DNA of 51,194 nt from Thiotrichaceae bacterium. Lineage in GTDB: Bacteria; Pseudomonadota; Gammaproteobacteria; Beggiatoales; Beggiatoaceae. Position 1 is the first letter of the stretch. Each line of letters starts with the position of its first letter. The notes below the pieces were generated by a model that saw only the letters and a program-made list of their open reading frames with translations, was not told where the DNA came from and did not search any database. A program made the position numbers and the translations under genes. The stretch covers positions 1 through 51,194 of the forward strand of contig JALXAQ010000169.1 of NCBI GenBank assembly GCA_026991885.1, in the 5' to 3' direction. Of this stretch, positions 17,020-27,069 are shown piece after piece.

Positions 17020-18069
17020 TCAATAAGGTGGCAATAATCTACGAAATCCATGCCACAATACAATTATTATAAAAATGAGATTGCGTAAAAAAATCGCTGT
17101 GAAAGAGATAGGTAGAGGCGATTGTTGACAAGAGGCGAGCCGTTGACCGAGTTTTTCCATCCATTTGCGATGCCTTGGAAATTCCCATAAATTATCAAGC
17201 CATTGCTGAGGAATACCTTGTTTGCCGACTCCTGCCCCAATAATGCCGCCTACAATAGCAGCCGTTGTATCCGTATCACCGCCACAGCCTATAATTTCTA
17301 GTATAGCATTTTGATAATCGTTTTGATTTCTCAACCAGACATGAATCACAATCGGGACAGTATGATAAATATAACCACTGACTCCTTTTTTGAGTCCAAG
17401 CGTTTCGGCAAAAGCCACAGTGGATTGCCCAGAAAGTACACTATCAATCGTTTTTTTGATCAGAGAGATTAAAGGATCGGCAGATTCATTTTTGAGTAAA
17501 TCATTAAGATTGTCAAGATATGCTTGAGGAGTGACTGTTTTTTGGAGACTGGACAGATGAGCCGCCAATGCGACAGCTAGAGCACCGAATGTTGCCTTAG
17601 GATCAGTATGAGTGATATGAGTTGCCGCCTTCACGAATTGTCTTAATTGTTCCACATCATGCGCCACCCCAATGATAGGACATCTCATCGCCGGACCATT
17701 TCCCGCAGAAAAAACGCCACTGTTATCGGGAGAAAAGCCTAGCCATAGTTTTAGGATCGCTCTAAGCGTAGCAAAACCAATCCCGGCTGGTAAACCGAGC
17801 AACCAAAATCTCAATTTCCAAGCAAAGCGCCTTTTGAAAATTTCAACATCACCTTGGGAAGCGATAAGGGATTGTGCCACTAAGCAGGTATGTTCTGTAT
17901 CGTCAGAGACCATACCTTTACCGAAAATAAAATGGTATTGGTTGAGGGCGGGGTAGAGTTTGAAAAGTCGTTGTCGGGATAAGCCTTCGTAGCTTAAACC
18001 CATTGCGTCGCCGACAGCAGTGCCTAGTAAACAACCGATGATGGCTTTTTCTTTGTTTTGGATTTTCAA
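17020..18069 (-). CDS. ADP-ribosylglycohydrolase (DraG-like) family protein
   Basis: The conserved part begins KEKAIIGCLLGTAVGDAMGL and contains SDDTEHTCLVA and, near the C-terminus, GCGGDTDTTAAIVGG. These are the metal-binding Asp clusters of the DraG family, which removes ADP-ribose from proteins or small molecules. The frame opens further upstream at a TTG (18135), but those residues are encoded by a family B repeat, so I place the start at a TTG at 18069; this is uncertain because no ATG or ribosome site is visible. The extreme C-terminus (FLRNLIFIIIVLWHGF) is hydrophobic, unusual for soluble DraG proteins, and might anchor it to the membrane. Confidence 0.8.
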   Translation of the reverse strand: MKIQNKEKAIIGCLLGTAVGDAMGLSYEGLSRQRLFKLYPALNQYHFIFGKGMVSDDTEHTCLVAQSLIASQGDVEIFKRRFAWKLRFWLLGLPAGIGFATLRAILKLWLGFSPDNSGVFSAGNGPAMRCPIIGVAHDVEQLRQFVKAATHITHTDPKATFGALAVALAAHLSSLQKTVTPQAYLDNLNDLLKNESADPLISLIKKTIDSVLSGQSTVAFAETLGLKKGVSGYIYHTVPIVIHVWLRNQNDYQNAILEIIGCGGDTDTTAAIVGGIIGAGVGKQGIPQQWLDNLWEFPRHRKWMEKLGQRLASCQQSPLPISFTAIFLRNLIFIIIVLWHGFRRLLPPY

Positions 18070-18100
18070 TTGATGGGCTTTTTTCTTACGTCGAAAGGAC

Positions 18101-18123
18101 GTCCAAGATAAATCTTGGACTCC
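18101..18123. repeat. Palindromic repeat, family B (GTCCAAGATAAATCTTGGAC)
   Basis: Inverted repeat between pnp and the DraG-like gene. It makes the annotated start of the DraG-like gene ambiguous. Confidence 0.85.
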
Positions 18124-18159
18124 GAGCAAAATCAAGTTAAAGTTAGGAAGAAGAAAACC

Positions 18160-20244
18160 TTACATATTAACAGCCTTCATACTCAAACGAAGCCGCCCTT
18201 GTTTATCTATATCAAGCACTTTAACTTTGACCGTTTCACCCACTTTCAATTTTTCGGTGACTTTTTCAACCCGTTCATTGGAAATTTGCGAAATGTGGAC
18301 TAAACCATCTTTACCCGGCAGAATCGTCACAAAGGCACCAAAATCCATTATTTTTGCGACTTTACCCTCATAAATCTTACCAACTTCAATTTCAGCCGTA
18401 ATCATTTCAATGCGACGGCGAGCTTCTTCTCCTGCCAACAAATCGACAGAGGCAATTTTCACCACCCCCTCATCGTTGATATCTACCATCGCACCCGTTT
18501 CTTCCGTCAGGGCGCGAATGGTGGCACCACCTTTGCCAATGACATCGCGAATTTTGTTAGGTTTAATTTGGAAAGTGATAATGCGCGGCGCATGTTTTGA
18601 CATGTCTTGACGGGGGATAGCAAGTGCTTGATTCATCACACTTAAAATATGTAAACGCCCCTCTTTGGCTTGCGCGAGGGCGGTTTCCATGATTTCACGA
18701 GTAATGCCATCAATTTTAATATCCATTTGTAGGGCAGTGATACCCTGACTGCTACCCGCCACTTTAAAATCCATATCGCCAAGGTGATCTTCATCACCCA
18801 TGATGTCACTCAAAACGACAAATTGTTCGCCTTCCTTGATCAGTCCCATCGCAATCCCAGCAACGGGGGCTTTAATCGGTACACCCGCATCCATCAAAGC
18901 AAGACTGGCACCGCAAACAGTAGCCATTGAACTAGAACCGTTAGATTCTGTAATTTCTGACACGATGCGGATGGAATAAGGAAAAACTTCTTTTGTAGGC
19001 ATCACCGCTTGTACGCCGCGCCGCGCTAAGCGTCCGTGACCCAATTCACGCCGTTTAGGTGAACCTACCCGCCCCGTTTCGCCAACACAATAGGGTGGAA
19101 AGTTGTAATGCAACAAGAAATTTTCTTTATATTCCCCTTCTAGCGCATCAATAACTTGGGCATCGCGCTCAGTGCCTAAAGTGGTCAGAACGAGTGCTTG
19201 TGTTTCGCCGCGTGTAAAAAGGGCAGAACCATGTGTGCGTGGTAGTACCTTGGTACGAACGGTGATAGGACGCACGGTGCGGGTATCGCGTCCATCAATA
19301 CGCGCATTTCCAGCAATGATAGTTCCCCGTACAATCTTCTTTTCAAGCGTTTCTAATACACGATAGACTTGATTTTCAGACCATTCTTCCGATTCTAAGC
19401 CAGACAATTGTGTCGCAATTTCTTTACAAATCCCGGTGACCGTTTCACGGCGTTCAAGTTTGTCCTGAATCTGATAGCCTTCTGCTAGCCGTTGCGCCGC
19501 TAATTCTTTGACTTGTTGAGTTAATTTTTCATCAACCGGTTTTGGTTTCCAATCCCAACGGGGTTTTGCGGTTGCATCAGCCAATTTTTGGATAGCATCA
19601 ATAACGACTTGCATTTGTTGATGCCCAAACAGTACCGCCCCTAACATAGTTTCTTCGCTGAGTTCTTTGGCTTCAGACTCAACCATGAGTACGGCACTTT
19701 TGGTACCGGCAACGACGAGATCTAAATCAGATTCCTTCAATTGTTTTGAAGTGGGGTTGAGTACATAATCTCCATTAAGATAACCGATTCGCGCAGCACC
19801 CAAGGGACCATTAAAGGGTAAACCAGAAATAGCGAGAGTAGCAGAGGCACCAATGAGAGCGGGAATATCGGGCGCAATTTCTGGCTCTAAGGACATCACA
19901 GTGGCAATCACTTGCACTTCATTGGTAAAACCATCGGGAAAAAGTGGGCGTAATGGGCGATCAATAAGGCGTGAAGTGAGAGTTTCACTTTCAGAGGGAC
20001 GACCTTCACGTTTGAAAAAGCTCCCTGGAATTCTGCCGGCGGCATAAGAGCGTTCTTGGTAATCTACCGTGAGAGGGAAAAAATCTTTTTCGGGATTTGC
20101 TTCTTTGTTACCAACGACGGTAACTAGAACCACCGTCTCTCCCATGCTAACTATCACTGCACCATCGGCTTGACGGGCAATTTCACCGGTTTCAAGGGTG
20201 ACGTTGTGTTGACCGTATTGAAATGTCTTTTTATGAGAGCTCAT
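18160..20244 (-). CDS. pnp: Polynucleotide phosphorylase
   Basis: 694 residues, near the usual length. It degrades RNA 3' to 5' using phosphate. Two RNase PH domains are recognisable (residues about 1-220 and 300-540; [24 protein letters not shown] and [16 protein letters not shown]), with a helical linker between. A KH domain (about 550-610; [21 protein letters not shown]) and an S1 domain (about 615-690; [12 protein letters not shown]) follow. It ends [12 protein letters not shown] directly after S1, without the longer acidic tail seen in many relatives. The start codon follows an ATAACTGA repeat, with no strong ribosome site. It is the last gene of the rimP-to-pnp operon. Confidence 0.98.
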   Translation of the reverse strand: MSSHKKTFQYGQHNVTLETGEIARQADGAVIVSMGETVVLVTVVGNKEANPEKDFFPLTVDYQERSYAAGRIPGSFFKREGRPSESETLTSRLIDRPLRPLFPDGFTNEVQVIATVMSLEPEIAPDIPALIGASATLAISGLPFNGPLGAARIGYLNGDYVLNPTSKQLKESDLDLVVAGTKSAVLMVESEAKELSEETMLGAVLFGHQQMQVVIDAIQKLADATAKPRWDWKPKPVDEKLTQQVKELAAQRLAEGYQIQDKLERRETVTGICKEIATQLSGLESEEWSENQVYRVLETLEKKIVRGTIIAGNARIDGRDTRTVRPITVRTKVLPRTHGSALFTRGETQALVLTTLGTERDAQVIDALEGEYKENFLLHYNFPPYCVGETGRVGSPKRRELGHGRLARRGVQAVMPTKEVFPYSIRIVSEITESNGSSSMATVCGASLALMDAGVPIKAPVAGIAMGLIKEGEQFVVLSDIMGDEDHLGDMDFKVAGSSQGITALQMDIKIDGITREIMETALAQAKEGRLHILSVMNQALAIPRQDMSKHAPRIITFQIKPNKIRDVIGKGGATIRALTEETGAMVDINDEGVVKIASVDLLAGEEARRRIEMITAEIEVGKIYEGKVAKIMDFGAFVTILPGKDGLVHISQISNERVEKVTEKLKVGETVKVKVLDIDKQGRLRLSMKAVNM

Positions 20245-20283
20245 TTTCAGTTATCAGTGTTCAGTGTTCAGTTATCAACAGTT

Positions 20284-20390
20284 TTTCTCGTTCCCACGCT
20301 CAGCGTGGGAATGCCTTCAAGGACGCTCCGCGTCCTGCAACGCAGAGCGTTGCGTTCAGGCATTCCCACGCTGAGCGTGGGAACGAGAAA
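20284..20390. repeat. 107-base cruciform-type palindrome, family A, between rpsO and pnp
   Basis: 33-base perfect outer arms (starting TTTCTCGTTCCCACGCTC) enclose two inner hairpins, one on GGACGC/GCGTCC and one on CAACGC/GCGTTG. As RNA it would fold into a strong branched structure in the 163-base rpsO-pnp spacer. Its outer ends match the palindrome at 258-287. Confidence 0.95.
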
Positions 20391-20407
20391 TGTCTACTGA
20401 CAACTTA

Positions 20408-20677
20408 TTAATGGCGTAGACCTAATCTGCTAATCAAATTTTGATAGCGGCTTACATCTTTTCCTTTAAGATAAGCCAGCAAACGCCGACGCTGGTTAAC
20501 CATTGTAATCAAACCACGACGTCCATGATTATCTTTTTTATGCGTTTTAAAATGTTCCGAAAGGCTAGCGATATTGGCTGTCAACAGGGCAACTTGGACT
20601 TCTGTTGAGCCAGTATCGTTGGGGGAACGTTGATATTCTTTCAACAATTGGGCTTTAGTGTCTGCACTCAAAGACAT
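20408..20677 (-). CDS. rpsO: Ribosomal protein uS15
   Basis: 89 residues, the normal length. It has the family's core [16 protein letters not shown] and the basic C-terminal helices with [25 protein letters not shown]. It binds 16S rRNA in the small-subunit platform. It follows truB by 18 bases and precedes pnp, the standard order. Confidence 0.98.
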   Translation of the reverse strand: MSLSADTKAQLLKEYQRSPNDTGSTEVQVALLTANIASLSEHFKTHKKDNHGRRGLITMVNQRRRLLAYLKGKDVSRYQNLISRLGLRH

Positions 20678-20695
20678 GTATATAATACTCCTTAA

Positions 20696-21598
20696 TTAAA
20701 AATGAACTAACCGCCGAGGGGCAATACGTCCATCATCTAAAATTTCACCAATCCCTAAAAAGCGGGCATCGTCAGTAAATATTTTAACCCAACCACTCGT
20801 TGGTGAATTGGGTATTTGTACAGCTTGTCCTTGTTGCACATAGTAGGCTAGGTCTGCTGTCAAGCAAACTTCGGGCCAGTGTTCAAGTATTGTGTGCATT
20901 GGCATGAGCAAGCTATCTAAGGCTTCAAAACCTTCTTGGGCATAGCGTTCTAGTGTATCAAAATCAAGCATATCTTGATAATTTCCCACCCCAAAACGAT
21001 GCAGCGCACTGACGTATGCACCACATCCCAGGGCTTCGCCAACGTCTTCCGCCAAAGTACGGATATAAGTACCTTTGGAACAATGTACTTTGACAGAAAG
21101 GCGGTTTTCAACCCAGTCTACTACTGTAAAACTGTGAATCATCAGGGTGCGAGCTTGACGATCCACGACTTTACCTTGACGGGCTAATTTGTAAAGTGCC
21201 TGTCCTTGGTGTTTAATGGCAGAATACATTGGAGGCACTTGTTGAATTTCGCCAGTAAATGCTTGAATGACTGTATCAATTTTTTTTCTGTTAATATCAA
21301 TGACAGGGCGAGTTTGCAAAATTTCGCCTTCAGCATCCCCAGTGCTTGTCACCGCGCCAAGGGTAAATTCTGCTTGGTAATATTTATCAGCATCCAGCAG
21401 AAAACTTGATAATTTGGTCGCCTCGCCTAAACAGAGAGGCAATAAGCCAGTCGCTAGGTTGTCTAGGCTACCCGTATGTCCAGCCTTACGTGCTTGAAAC
21501 AGGCGTTTGACGCGCTGCAAAGCAGCATTAGAACTGATGCCTTTTGGCTTGTTTAGCAATAAAATGCCATGTACATTGCGTCCTGTTCGTCTAGGCAT
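20696..21598 (-). CDS. truB: tRNA pseudouridine-55 synthase
   Basis: 300 residues. The catalytic region is GHTGSLDNLATGLLPLCLGEATK; the catalytic Asp is residue 46, with Asn in place of the commoner Pro after it. The motif YSAIKHQGQALYKLARQG and a C-terminal PUA-like segment (GWVKIFTDDARFLGIGEI) are present. It makes pseudouridine 55 in tRNA T-loops. It sits 10 bases after rbfA. Confidence 0.97.
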   Translation of the reverse strand: MPRRTGRNVHGILLLNKPKGISSNAALQRVKRLFQARKAGHTGSLDNLATGLLPLCLGEATKLSSFLLDADKYYQAEFTLGAVTSTGDAEGEILQTRPVIDINRKKIDTVIQAFTGEIQQVPPMYSAIKHQGQALYKLARQGKVVDRQARTLMIHSFTVVDWVENRLSVKVHCSKGTYIRTLAEDVGEALGCGAYVSALHRFGVGNYQDMLDFDTLERYAQEGFEALDSLLMPMHTILEHWPEVCLTADLAYYVQQGQAVQIPNSPTSGWVKIFTDDARFLGIGEILDDGRIAPRRLVHF

Positions 21599-21608
21599 GT
21601 CTTTCTTA

Positions 21609-21962
21609 TCAACGGTCCGTTCTTACAGAATCAATTAACGCCGACAGGCGGCTCCCATACTCAACTGAAGAGTCATAAACAAATTGCAAGCATGGCGTTG
21701 TACGCATCATGCTTAAGCGTTGGGACAAGTGATAGCGCAAATGCCCGGCAGCGTCGTTGAGGTACTGCTCTGTTTGTTTAACATTCAAGGTACCGCCCAG
21801 AGCCGTCACATAGACACGCGCTGATTTCAAATCGGGTGATATATCTACCCCAGTCACTGTGAGCATTCCTAAATCAGGATGACTGATTTCTCTACGGATG
21901 ATATCAGCTAACTCACGCCTGACTTGTTCACTGACACGTTGGGTACGCTTGAATTCTTTCAT
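21609..21962 (-). CDS. rbfA: Ribosome-binding factor A
   Basis: 117 residues. The KH-like fold is recognisable from RVSEQVRRELADIIRREISHP, LGMLTVTGVDISPDLKSARVYVT and MMRTTPCLQFVYDSSVEYG. It helps late 16S rRNA 5'-end maturation. It is 7 bases downstream of infB, so cotranscribed and probably translationally coupled. Confidence 0.97.
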   Translation of the reverse strand: MKEFKRTQRVSEQVRRELADIIRREISHPDLGMLTVTGVDISPDLKSARVYVTALGGTLNVKQTEQYLNDAAGHLRYHLSQRLSMMRTTPCLQFVYDSSVEYGSRLSALIDSVRTDR

Positions 21963-21969
21963 TAGACTG

Positions 21970-24642
21970 TTAAATTGTCCGTGCTATTGTTCGTATTTCA
22001 TAAATTTCAATTTGGTCATTAACCTTGACATCACTGTAGTTTTTCACACCAATACCACATTCTATCCCGGCTTTGACTTCCAAAGCATCATCTTTAAAGC
22101 GGCGCAGCGAGTCCAATTCGCCTTCAAAAATAACCACATTGTCGCGCAAGACGCGGATGGGATTATGGCGTTTGACAACACCATCTGTTACCAGACAACC
22201 CGCAACCAATCCAAATTTGGGAGAGCGGAAAACTTCCCGTACTTCCGCTAAACCAACAATCTCCTCTTTGATTTCTGGCGCGAGCATTCCACTGAGGGCT
22301 TTTTTAACCTCATCTATGGCTTCATAAATAACACTATAATAGTGTAAATCAACCTTTTCTTCATTAATCAAGTGTTTCGCATTGGCATTGGCTCGCACAT
22401 TAAAGCCCATCAAAATCGCATTGGAAGCCACCGCTAAATTGACATCCGATTCAGTAATGCCACCAACGCCACTGGCAACCAGATTGACTTTGACTTCATC
22501 ATTTGAAAGCTTAAGCAAAGCTTCACGCAAGGCTTCTAGTGAGCCATCCACATCTGCTTTCAGCAGAATATTGAGTGTGTTGATCTGACCCGTTTGAAAC
22601 TGCGAAAACATATTTTCCAGTTTTATCGCATGCTGACGCGCCAATCTGACTTCACGATATTTTCCTTGCCTAAATAAAGCAATTTCCCGCGCTTTACGTT
22701 CATCGGATACCACGATGGCTTCATCACCCGCATTGGGGATACCAGACAGTCCTAACACTTCAACAGGAATTGAGGGTCCTGCCTCTTTGATAGGCTTGCC
22801 GGTTTCATCCAACATCGCCCGCACACGACCATATTCCTTGCCTGCTAAGAGAATATCACCTTTTTTCAATCTGCCACTTTGAACAAGCAAACTGGCTACC
22901 ACGCCACGTCCTTTATCTAAGCGCGATTCGAGGATAACGCCAGTGGCTGTGCCCTCAGCAACCGTGGTCAATTCCAAGACTTCGGCTTGCAATAAAATGG
23001 AATCGAGCAACTCATCAATACCTTCCCCCGTTTTCGCGGAAACATGCACAAACATCGTATCACCGCCCCAATCTTCGGGGACAACTTCTTTAGCCACTAA
23101 TTCCTGTTTAACCCGTTCTGGGTCCGCTTCTGGTTTATCAATTTTATTGACCGCCACCAGGAGTGGGACCTCAGCCGCCTTAGCATGTTGTATCGCTTCA
23201 ATCGTTTGTGGCATGACACCATCATCAGCCGCCACCACTAAGACGACAATATCTGTCACTTTTGCACCGCGCGCCCGCATGGCCGTAAATGCCGCGTGTC
23301 CAGGCGTATCTAAAAAGCTAACAGTGCCCTTGGGCGTATCCACATGGTAAGCACCAATATGCTGCGTAATACCACCCGCTTCACCATCCGCCACCTTAGT
23401 CCGGCGAATATAGTCAAGTAAAGAGGTTTTACCATGATCAACATGCCCCATGATCGTGACCACAGGAGCACGATGAACTCGTTCACCTGTTTGCTGACCC
23501 GTTTGGATGAGCCCAGATTCAATCTCATTCTCTTGCAACAATTTAGGCGTATGCCCCATTTCATCGACAATAATGGCGGCGGTTTCCTGATCAATCCGCT
23601 GGTTGATTGTTACCATGGTACCCATTTTCATCATGCTCTTAATGAGTTCAGCAGATTTGATGGACATTTTCTGCGCCAGTTCCATAACCGTCAGGCTTTC
23701 TGGTAAACTCACTTCGCGCACAATCGGGCTAGTAGGCCGGCTAAATGCACCATGCTTCGGTTTTTCAGGTGCCCGCTTCTGTTTATTTTTAGACTTTTTA
23801 TGCTCCTCTTCCTGCCCTCGTTCATGCCTCTTGCTAGACTTGCCTTTGTCCGTCGCTGCGGCATTGCGATTTTGAGCGCCAGAATAGCTTGTGACGGCCT
23901 CCGTTTTTCTCCTACGTCTACGTCTTTTACGCGGCGGATTTTCCCCCTCCTTTGGGCGTTCACCCGGCCTCTTCTCAGCCCGACGTGGTTTCTGCGCTTG
24001 ACGTACAGCCTCACCAGGACGTTTGGCGTCGTTTGTATGACGCTTTCTCGGTTTTTGGGTAGCACCACCAGTATCCTTGGCTGTCGTCGTGCGCTCTGAG
24101 GCTGTGGGCTCAGGCTTTTTGTTCTTAATGTCACTCTCAGGACGATTTTTCCTATTGGGCTGTTGCTGCTTTTCAGCTTCAGTTTTATGTGAGCTGCGAC
24201 CCCGTCCTTTTCCTCGAAAGTTTCTCTCACGTCCTGCTTTTTGTCCTGCTTTTTGTCCTGCTGGAACAGCAGTTGTTTGTGCGCCTTCTCCCGTCTTAGG
24301 TTGCTGACGCTCACCTTCCTTATTGACACGCTGACCTTCAACAACACGGCGCTTTTTGACATAGGTGCGTTTTTTTCTCACCTCAACTTGCACGGTTTTA
24401 GCACGCCCTTGAGCATTAGGCACTTTGATTTCACTGACGGTTTTACGCTTGATAGTAATTGATTTGTCAGTGTTTTGACCACGAATCTTGCGCAGATGAT
24501 TCAACAAGCGTCTTTTTTCAGTCTCACTAATATTGTCATCAGCACCTTTGGCTGAGAGCCCTGCATCTCCTAATTGCCCTAACAAACGATCAATAGGAAT
24601 TTTTACATCATCAGCAAATTTTCTTATGGTTACTTCAGCCAT
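21970..24642 (-). CDS. infB: Translation initiation factor IF-2
   Basis: 890 residues. An N-terminal IF2_N domain ([22 protein letters not shown]) is followed by a long highly basic linker (about 55-290, rich in Arg, Lys and Gln). A second IF2_N ([22 protein letters not shown]) leads to the GTPase: [21 protein letters not shown] and NKID. The C-terminal domains bind initiator tRNA. The start lies just after the ATAACTGA repeat element, with only a weak GAAAG ribosome site. Confidence 0.98.
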   Translation of the reverse strand: MAEVTIRKFADDVKIPIDRLLGQLGDAGLSAKGADDNISETEKRRLLNHLRKIRGQNTDKSITIKRKTVSEIKVPNAQGRAKTVQVEVRKKRTYVKKRRVVEGQRVNKEGERQQPKTGEGAQTTAVPAGQKAGQKAGRERNFRGKGRGRSSHKTEAEKQQQPNRKNRPESDIKNKKPEPTASERTTTAKDTGGATQKPRKRHTNDAKRPGEAVRQAQKPRRAEKRPGERPKEGENPPRKRRRRRRKTEAVTSYSGAQNRNAAATDKGKSSKRHERGQEEEHKKSKNKQKRAPEKPKHGAFSRPTSPIVREVSLPESLTVMELAQKMSIKSAELIKSMMKMGTMVTINQRIDQETAAIIVDEMGHTPKLLQENEIESGLIQTGQQTGERVHRAPVVTIMGHVDHGKTSLLDYIRRTKVADGEAGGITQHIGAYHVDTPKGTVSFLDTPGHAAFTAMRARGAKVTDIVVLVVAADDGVMPQTIEAIQHAKAAEVPLLVAVNKIDKPEADPERVKQELVAKEVVPEDWGGDTMFVHVSAKTGEGIDELLDSILLQAEVLELTTVAEGTATGVILESRLDKGRGVVASLLVQSGRLKKGDILLAGKEYGRVRAMLDETGKPIKEAGPSIPVEVLGLSGIPNAGDEAIVVSDERKAREIALFRQGKYREVRLARQHAIKLENMFSQFQTGQINTLNILLKADVDGSLEALREALLKLSNDEVKVNLVASGVGGITESDVNLAVASNAILMGFNVRANANAKHLINEEKVDLHYYSVIYEAIDEVKKALSGMLAPEIKEEIVGLAEVREVFRSPKFGLVAGCLVTDGVVKRHNPIRVLRDNVVIFEGELDSLRRFKDDALEVKAGIECGIGVKNYSDVKVNDQIEIYEIRTIARTI

Positions 24643-24657
24643 TCTTTCAGTTTTAAG

Positions 24658-24786
24658 TTCTCAGTTATCAGTGTTCAGTTACAAGTTATCAGTTATCAGT
24701 TTTCCGTTATCAGAAAACAGTTATTACTAATTATTTGATAACTGAGAAACTGTTCACTGATAACTGTCCACTGATAACTGATAACT
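24658..24786. repeat. MITE-like element, family G (GTTATCAGTTATCAG arms) in the nusA-infB spacer
   Basis: Left half: repeated GTTATCAG/TGTTCAG units. Right half: the same units in reverse complement (TGATAACTG), ending ACTGATAACTGATAAC. The element fills nearly all of the 148-base nusA-infB gap. A comparable element lies at 48348-48470. Confidence 0.85.
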
Positions 24787-24790
24787 AATT

Positions 24791-26263
24791 CTAAGATGCA
24801 CGGGCGGTCATAATTAATTGCCCTGCCTGTGCTTCATTCATACCTTCAATGCTTTTCAAATCTTCTACTGATTGATCTGCTAATTCTGCCACATTCATAA
24901 TTCCACGTTTGGCAAGCACCTGCGCCCATTCATCATTCATACCCGCAAGGCTACGCAAATCTTCAGTTGGCACCTCCTCGTTTAATGTTTCTTCACTGGC
25001 AATGGCGCGTGTTAGCAGGATATCCTTAGCACGAGTACGCAATTTCTTAACCAGTTCATCATCAAATTCCTTAATTTCACGCATTTCATTGAGCGGAACA
25101 TAAGCCACTTCTTCAAGTGTGGAAAAACCTTCTTGCACTAAAACGCTCGCTATCTCTTCGTCAATATCCAATTCTTTGATAAACAGTTCTTGCATTGCAT
25201 TGGTTTCAGCTTGATGCTTTTCCGTTGCTTCAGATTCTGTCATGACATTTAATGTCCAACCTGTCAAATCGCTGGCAAGGCGCACATTTTGTCCATTACG
25301 CCCTATTGCTTTAGATAATTGTTCTTCGCGTACTGCAACATCCATGCTATGCGTTTCTTCATCAACAACGATAGAGACGACTTCCGCTGGTGCCATCGCA
25401 TTCATCACAAATTGTGCGGGATTTTCATCCCAGACGATAATATCTACCTTTTCGCCCGCCAGCTCATTTGAGATCGCATGTACTCGTGATCCACGCATAC
25501 CAACACAAGCGCCGACTGGATCAATACGGGGATCTTTAGTTTTCACAGCCAGTTTTGCACGCAATCCGGGATCGCGGGCTGCGTTCATGATTTCTAGGAA
25601 ATTTTCTCCAATTTCAGGCACTTCCATAATAAATAATTTCATCAATAATTCCGGTGTCGTGCGACTGAGGAATAATTGTGGTCCACGCTGTTCAGAGCGT
25701 ACTTCTTGTAAATAACCACGCAGACGATCTCCAGGACGTACTGTCTCACGGGGAATCATTTTTTCACGCGGAATAAGTGCCTCTGCATTGCCCCCTAAAT
25801 CAAGAATCACATTGCCACGTTCGGTGCGTTTGACAAGCCCACTGACCAATTCTCCTTGCCGTTCTTTATAAGCTTCAACAATTTGTGCCCGTTCCGCTTC
25901 GCGAATTTTTTGGACTATCACTTGTTTAGCCGTTTGGGCACCAATCCGGTCAAAGTTCACCGAAGTGATCGGTTTTTCAATCCATTCTCCTATCGTTATC
26001 TCAGAATTCTCTTTTGTCGCCTCTGTTAGGCTAATCTGGGCTTCGGGAAATTCCACACTGTCATCGTCAACCACTTCCCAACGACGAAAAGCAGTATAAT
26101 CACCCATGCGCCGATCAATCTCTGTACGGACTTCGATTTCATTGTTATAATGTTTTTTTGTGGCACTCGCGATCGCACATTCCAAGGCATTAAAAATAAC
26201 TTCCTTGCTCACGCCTTTTTCGTTAGAGACCACATCTACGACCAAAAGAATTTGTTTATTCAT
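24791..26263 (-). CDS. nusA: Transcription termination/antitermination factor NusA
   Basis: 490 residues from the ATG at 26263, which follows AGGGG at 8 bases; a GTG at 26272 would add three residues and lies in the ribosome site. N-terminal domain: [22 protein letters not shown]1: [23 protein letters not shown] domains contain [24 protein letters not shown] and [18 protein letters not shown]. Two acidic C-terminal repeats ([22 protein letters not shown] and [22 protein letters not shown]) match the enterobacterial arrangement. It binds RNA polymerase and controls pausing and termination. Confidence 0.97.
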   Translation of the reverse strand: MNKQILLVVDVVSNEKGVSKEVIFNALECAIASATKKHYNNEIEVRTEIDRRMGDYTAFRRWEVVDDDSVEFPEAQISLTEATKENSEITIGEWIEKPITSVNFDRIGAQTAKQVIVQKIREAERAQIVEAYKERQGELVSGLVKRTERGNVILDLGGNAEALIPREKMIPRETVRPGDRLRGYLQEVRSEQRGPQLFLSRTTPELLMKLFIMEVPEIGENFLEIMNAARDPGLRAKLAVKTKDPRIDPVGACVGMRGSRVHAISNELAGEKVDIIVWDENPAQFVMNAMAPAEVVSIVVDEETHSMDVAVREEQLSKAIGRNGQNVRLASDLTGWTLNVMTESEATEKHQAETNAMQELFIKELDIDEEIASVLVQEGFSTLEEVAYVPLNEMREIKEFDDELVKKLRTRAKDILLTRAIASEETLNEEVPTEDLRSLAGMNDEWAQVLAKRGIMNVAELADQSVEDLKSIEGMNEAQAGQLIMTARAS

Positions 26264-26310
26264 CGTCACCACCCCTATCGAACCGTTTATTGTATTTTAT
26301 TTATTTTTTT

Positions 26311-26760
26311 TCAGTCAGGTACAATGTGTGCGTTCTCTATCTGATCATAAGGTAGGTTATATTCTTTACCGTCCGCTACCACTATCACGTTACGATCTTC
26401 TACTCGTTGCAATAGCCCCATAAAATTGCGTCGTGCCTTTAAGGGGCGAGCCATCTGTACTTTGACTTTATGACCTACAAAGCGTATAAAATGCTCTATG
26501 CTAAACAAGGGTCGATCCAATCCAGGGGAAGAAATCTCTAAGGTATAATGACCCTGTATAGGATTTTGGACATCCAATACTCCGCTCACCTGATGACTCA
26601 CTTGTTTACAATCGTCCAAACTAATCCCGTCTGCATGATCGATATAGATACGCAAAATGACTTTATGTCCCCCTTGCGAGAGACGTACTACGCCTACTAA
26701 TTCATAGCCTAATGCCGTGACAACGGGAGCGAGCAATTTTTGTAATTCTTTATCTAACAA
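26311..26760 (-). CDS. rimP: Ribosome maturation factor RimP
   Basis: 149 residues starting at a TTG at 26760. No ATG is available nearby and GTGGA lies upstream. It begins LLDKELQKLLAPVVTALGYELVGV and contains DHADGISLDDCKQVSHQVSGVLDVQNPI and LEISSPGLDRPLF, all RimP signatures. It acts in 30S assembly. First gene of the nusA-infB operon. A TTG start could lower expression. Confidence 0.95.
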   Translation of the reverse strand: MLDKELQKLLAPVVTALGYELVGVVRLSQGGHKVILRIYIDHADGISLDDCKQVSHQVSGVLDVQNPIQGHYTLEISSPGLDRPLFSIEHFIRFVGHKVKVQMARPLKARRNFMGLLQRVEDRNVIVVADGKEYNLPYDQIENAHIVPD

Positions 26761-26820
26761 AATAATTTTCCACTTTTCTGATTGATAAGTTAATCAATGT
26801 CTCTAAAAAAAATAAAAAAA

Positions 26821-26835
26821 TGGGCACAAGGCCCA
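26821..26835 (-). terminator. Terminator-like hairpin in the rimP leader (candidate attenuator)
   Basis: TGGGC-ACAAG-GCCCA with T-runs on both strands; on the minus strand it is followed by a run of T (TTTTTTTATTTTTTTT). It lies downstream of the candidate promoter at 26954-26982 and upstream of rimP, so it could end transcription before the operon. A second inverted repeat (AAACTAG...CTAGTTT) lies at about 26857-26883. Confidence 0.55.
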
Positions 26836-26953
26836 CTTTTTAATTAAATAAAAAAAACTAGGAGGGTTTAACTACTCTAGTTTGAGACACACATTTATTT
26901 ATTCTTAAGCCACTTTCTCTATAAAAACGTACCTAACTAAAAGTTCTTTTAAC

Positions 26954-26982
26954 CTTATAAAAATATTTATCATATCTGTCAT
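26954..26982 (-). promoter_or_regulatory. Candidate promoter for the rimP-nusA operon
   Basis: Reading the minus strand: ATGACA, a 17-base spacer, then TATAAG. A tandem CATATCTGT x2 (26971-26988, plus strand) overlaps its -35 region and could be an operator. It predicts a leader of about 185 bases. Confidence 0.5.
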
Positions 26983-27030
26983 ATCTGTTTTAATAGTGTA
27001 GTGGATTGATGCTTAAGTAGCAACCAATAA

Positions 27031-27053
27031 GTCCAAGATAAATCTTGGACTCC
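27031..27053. repeat. Palindromic repeat, family B
   Basis: GTCCAAGATAAATCTTGGAC just before dapC (start 27070). The rest of the 26761-27069 gap holds the rimP leader and promoter described separately. Confidence 0.85.
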
Positions 27054-27069
27054 TAGCAAATGTGCGATT

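Noticed and set aside
23709-24362. 217-aa open frame overlapping infB, rich in Arg and Lys
   Set aside because: It lies on the same strand as infB in another frame across its repetitive basic linker; a shadow frame with no ribosome site or recognisable domain.
26800-27069. A tRNA gene ahead of rimP (as metY in E. coli)
   Set aside because: No acceptor stem, anticodon arm or CCA-type end could be read on either strand.
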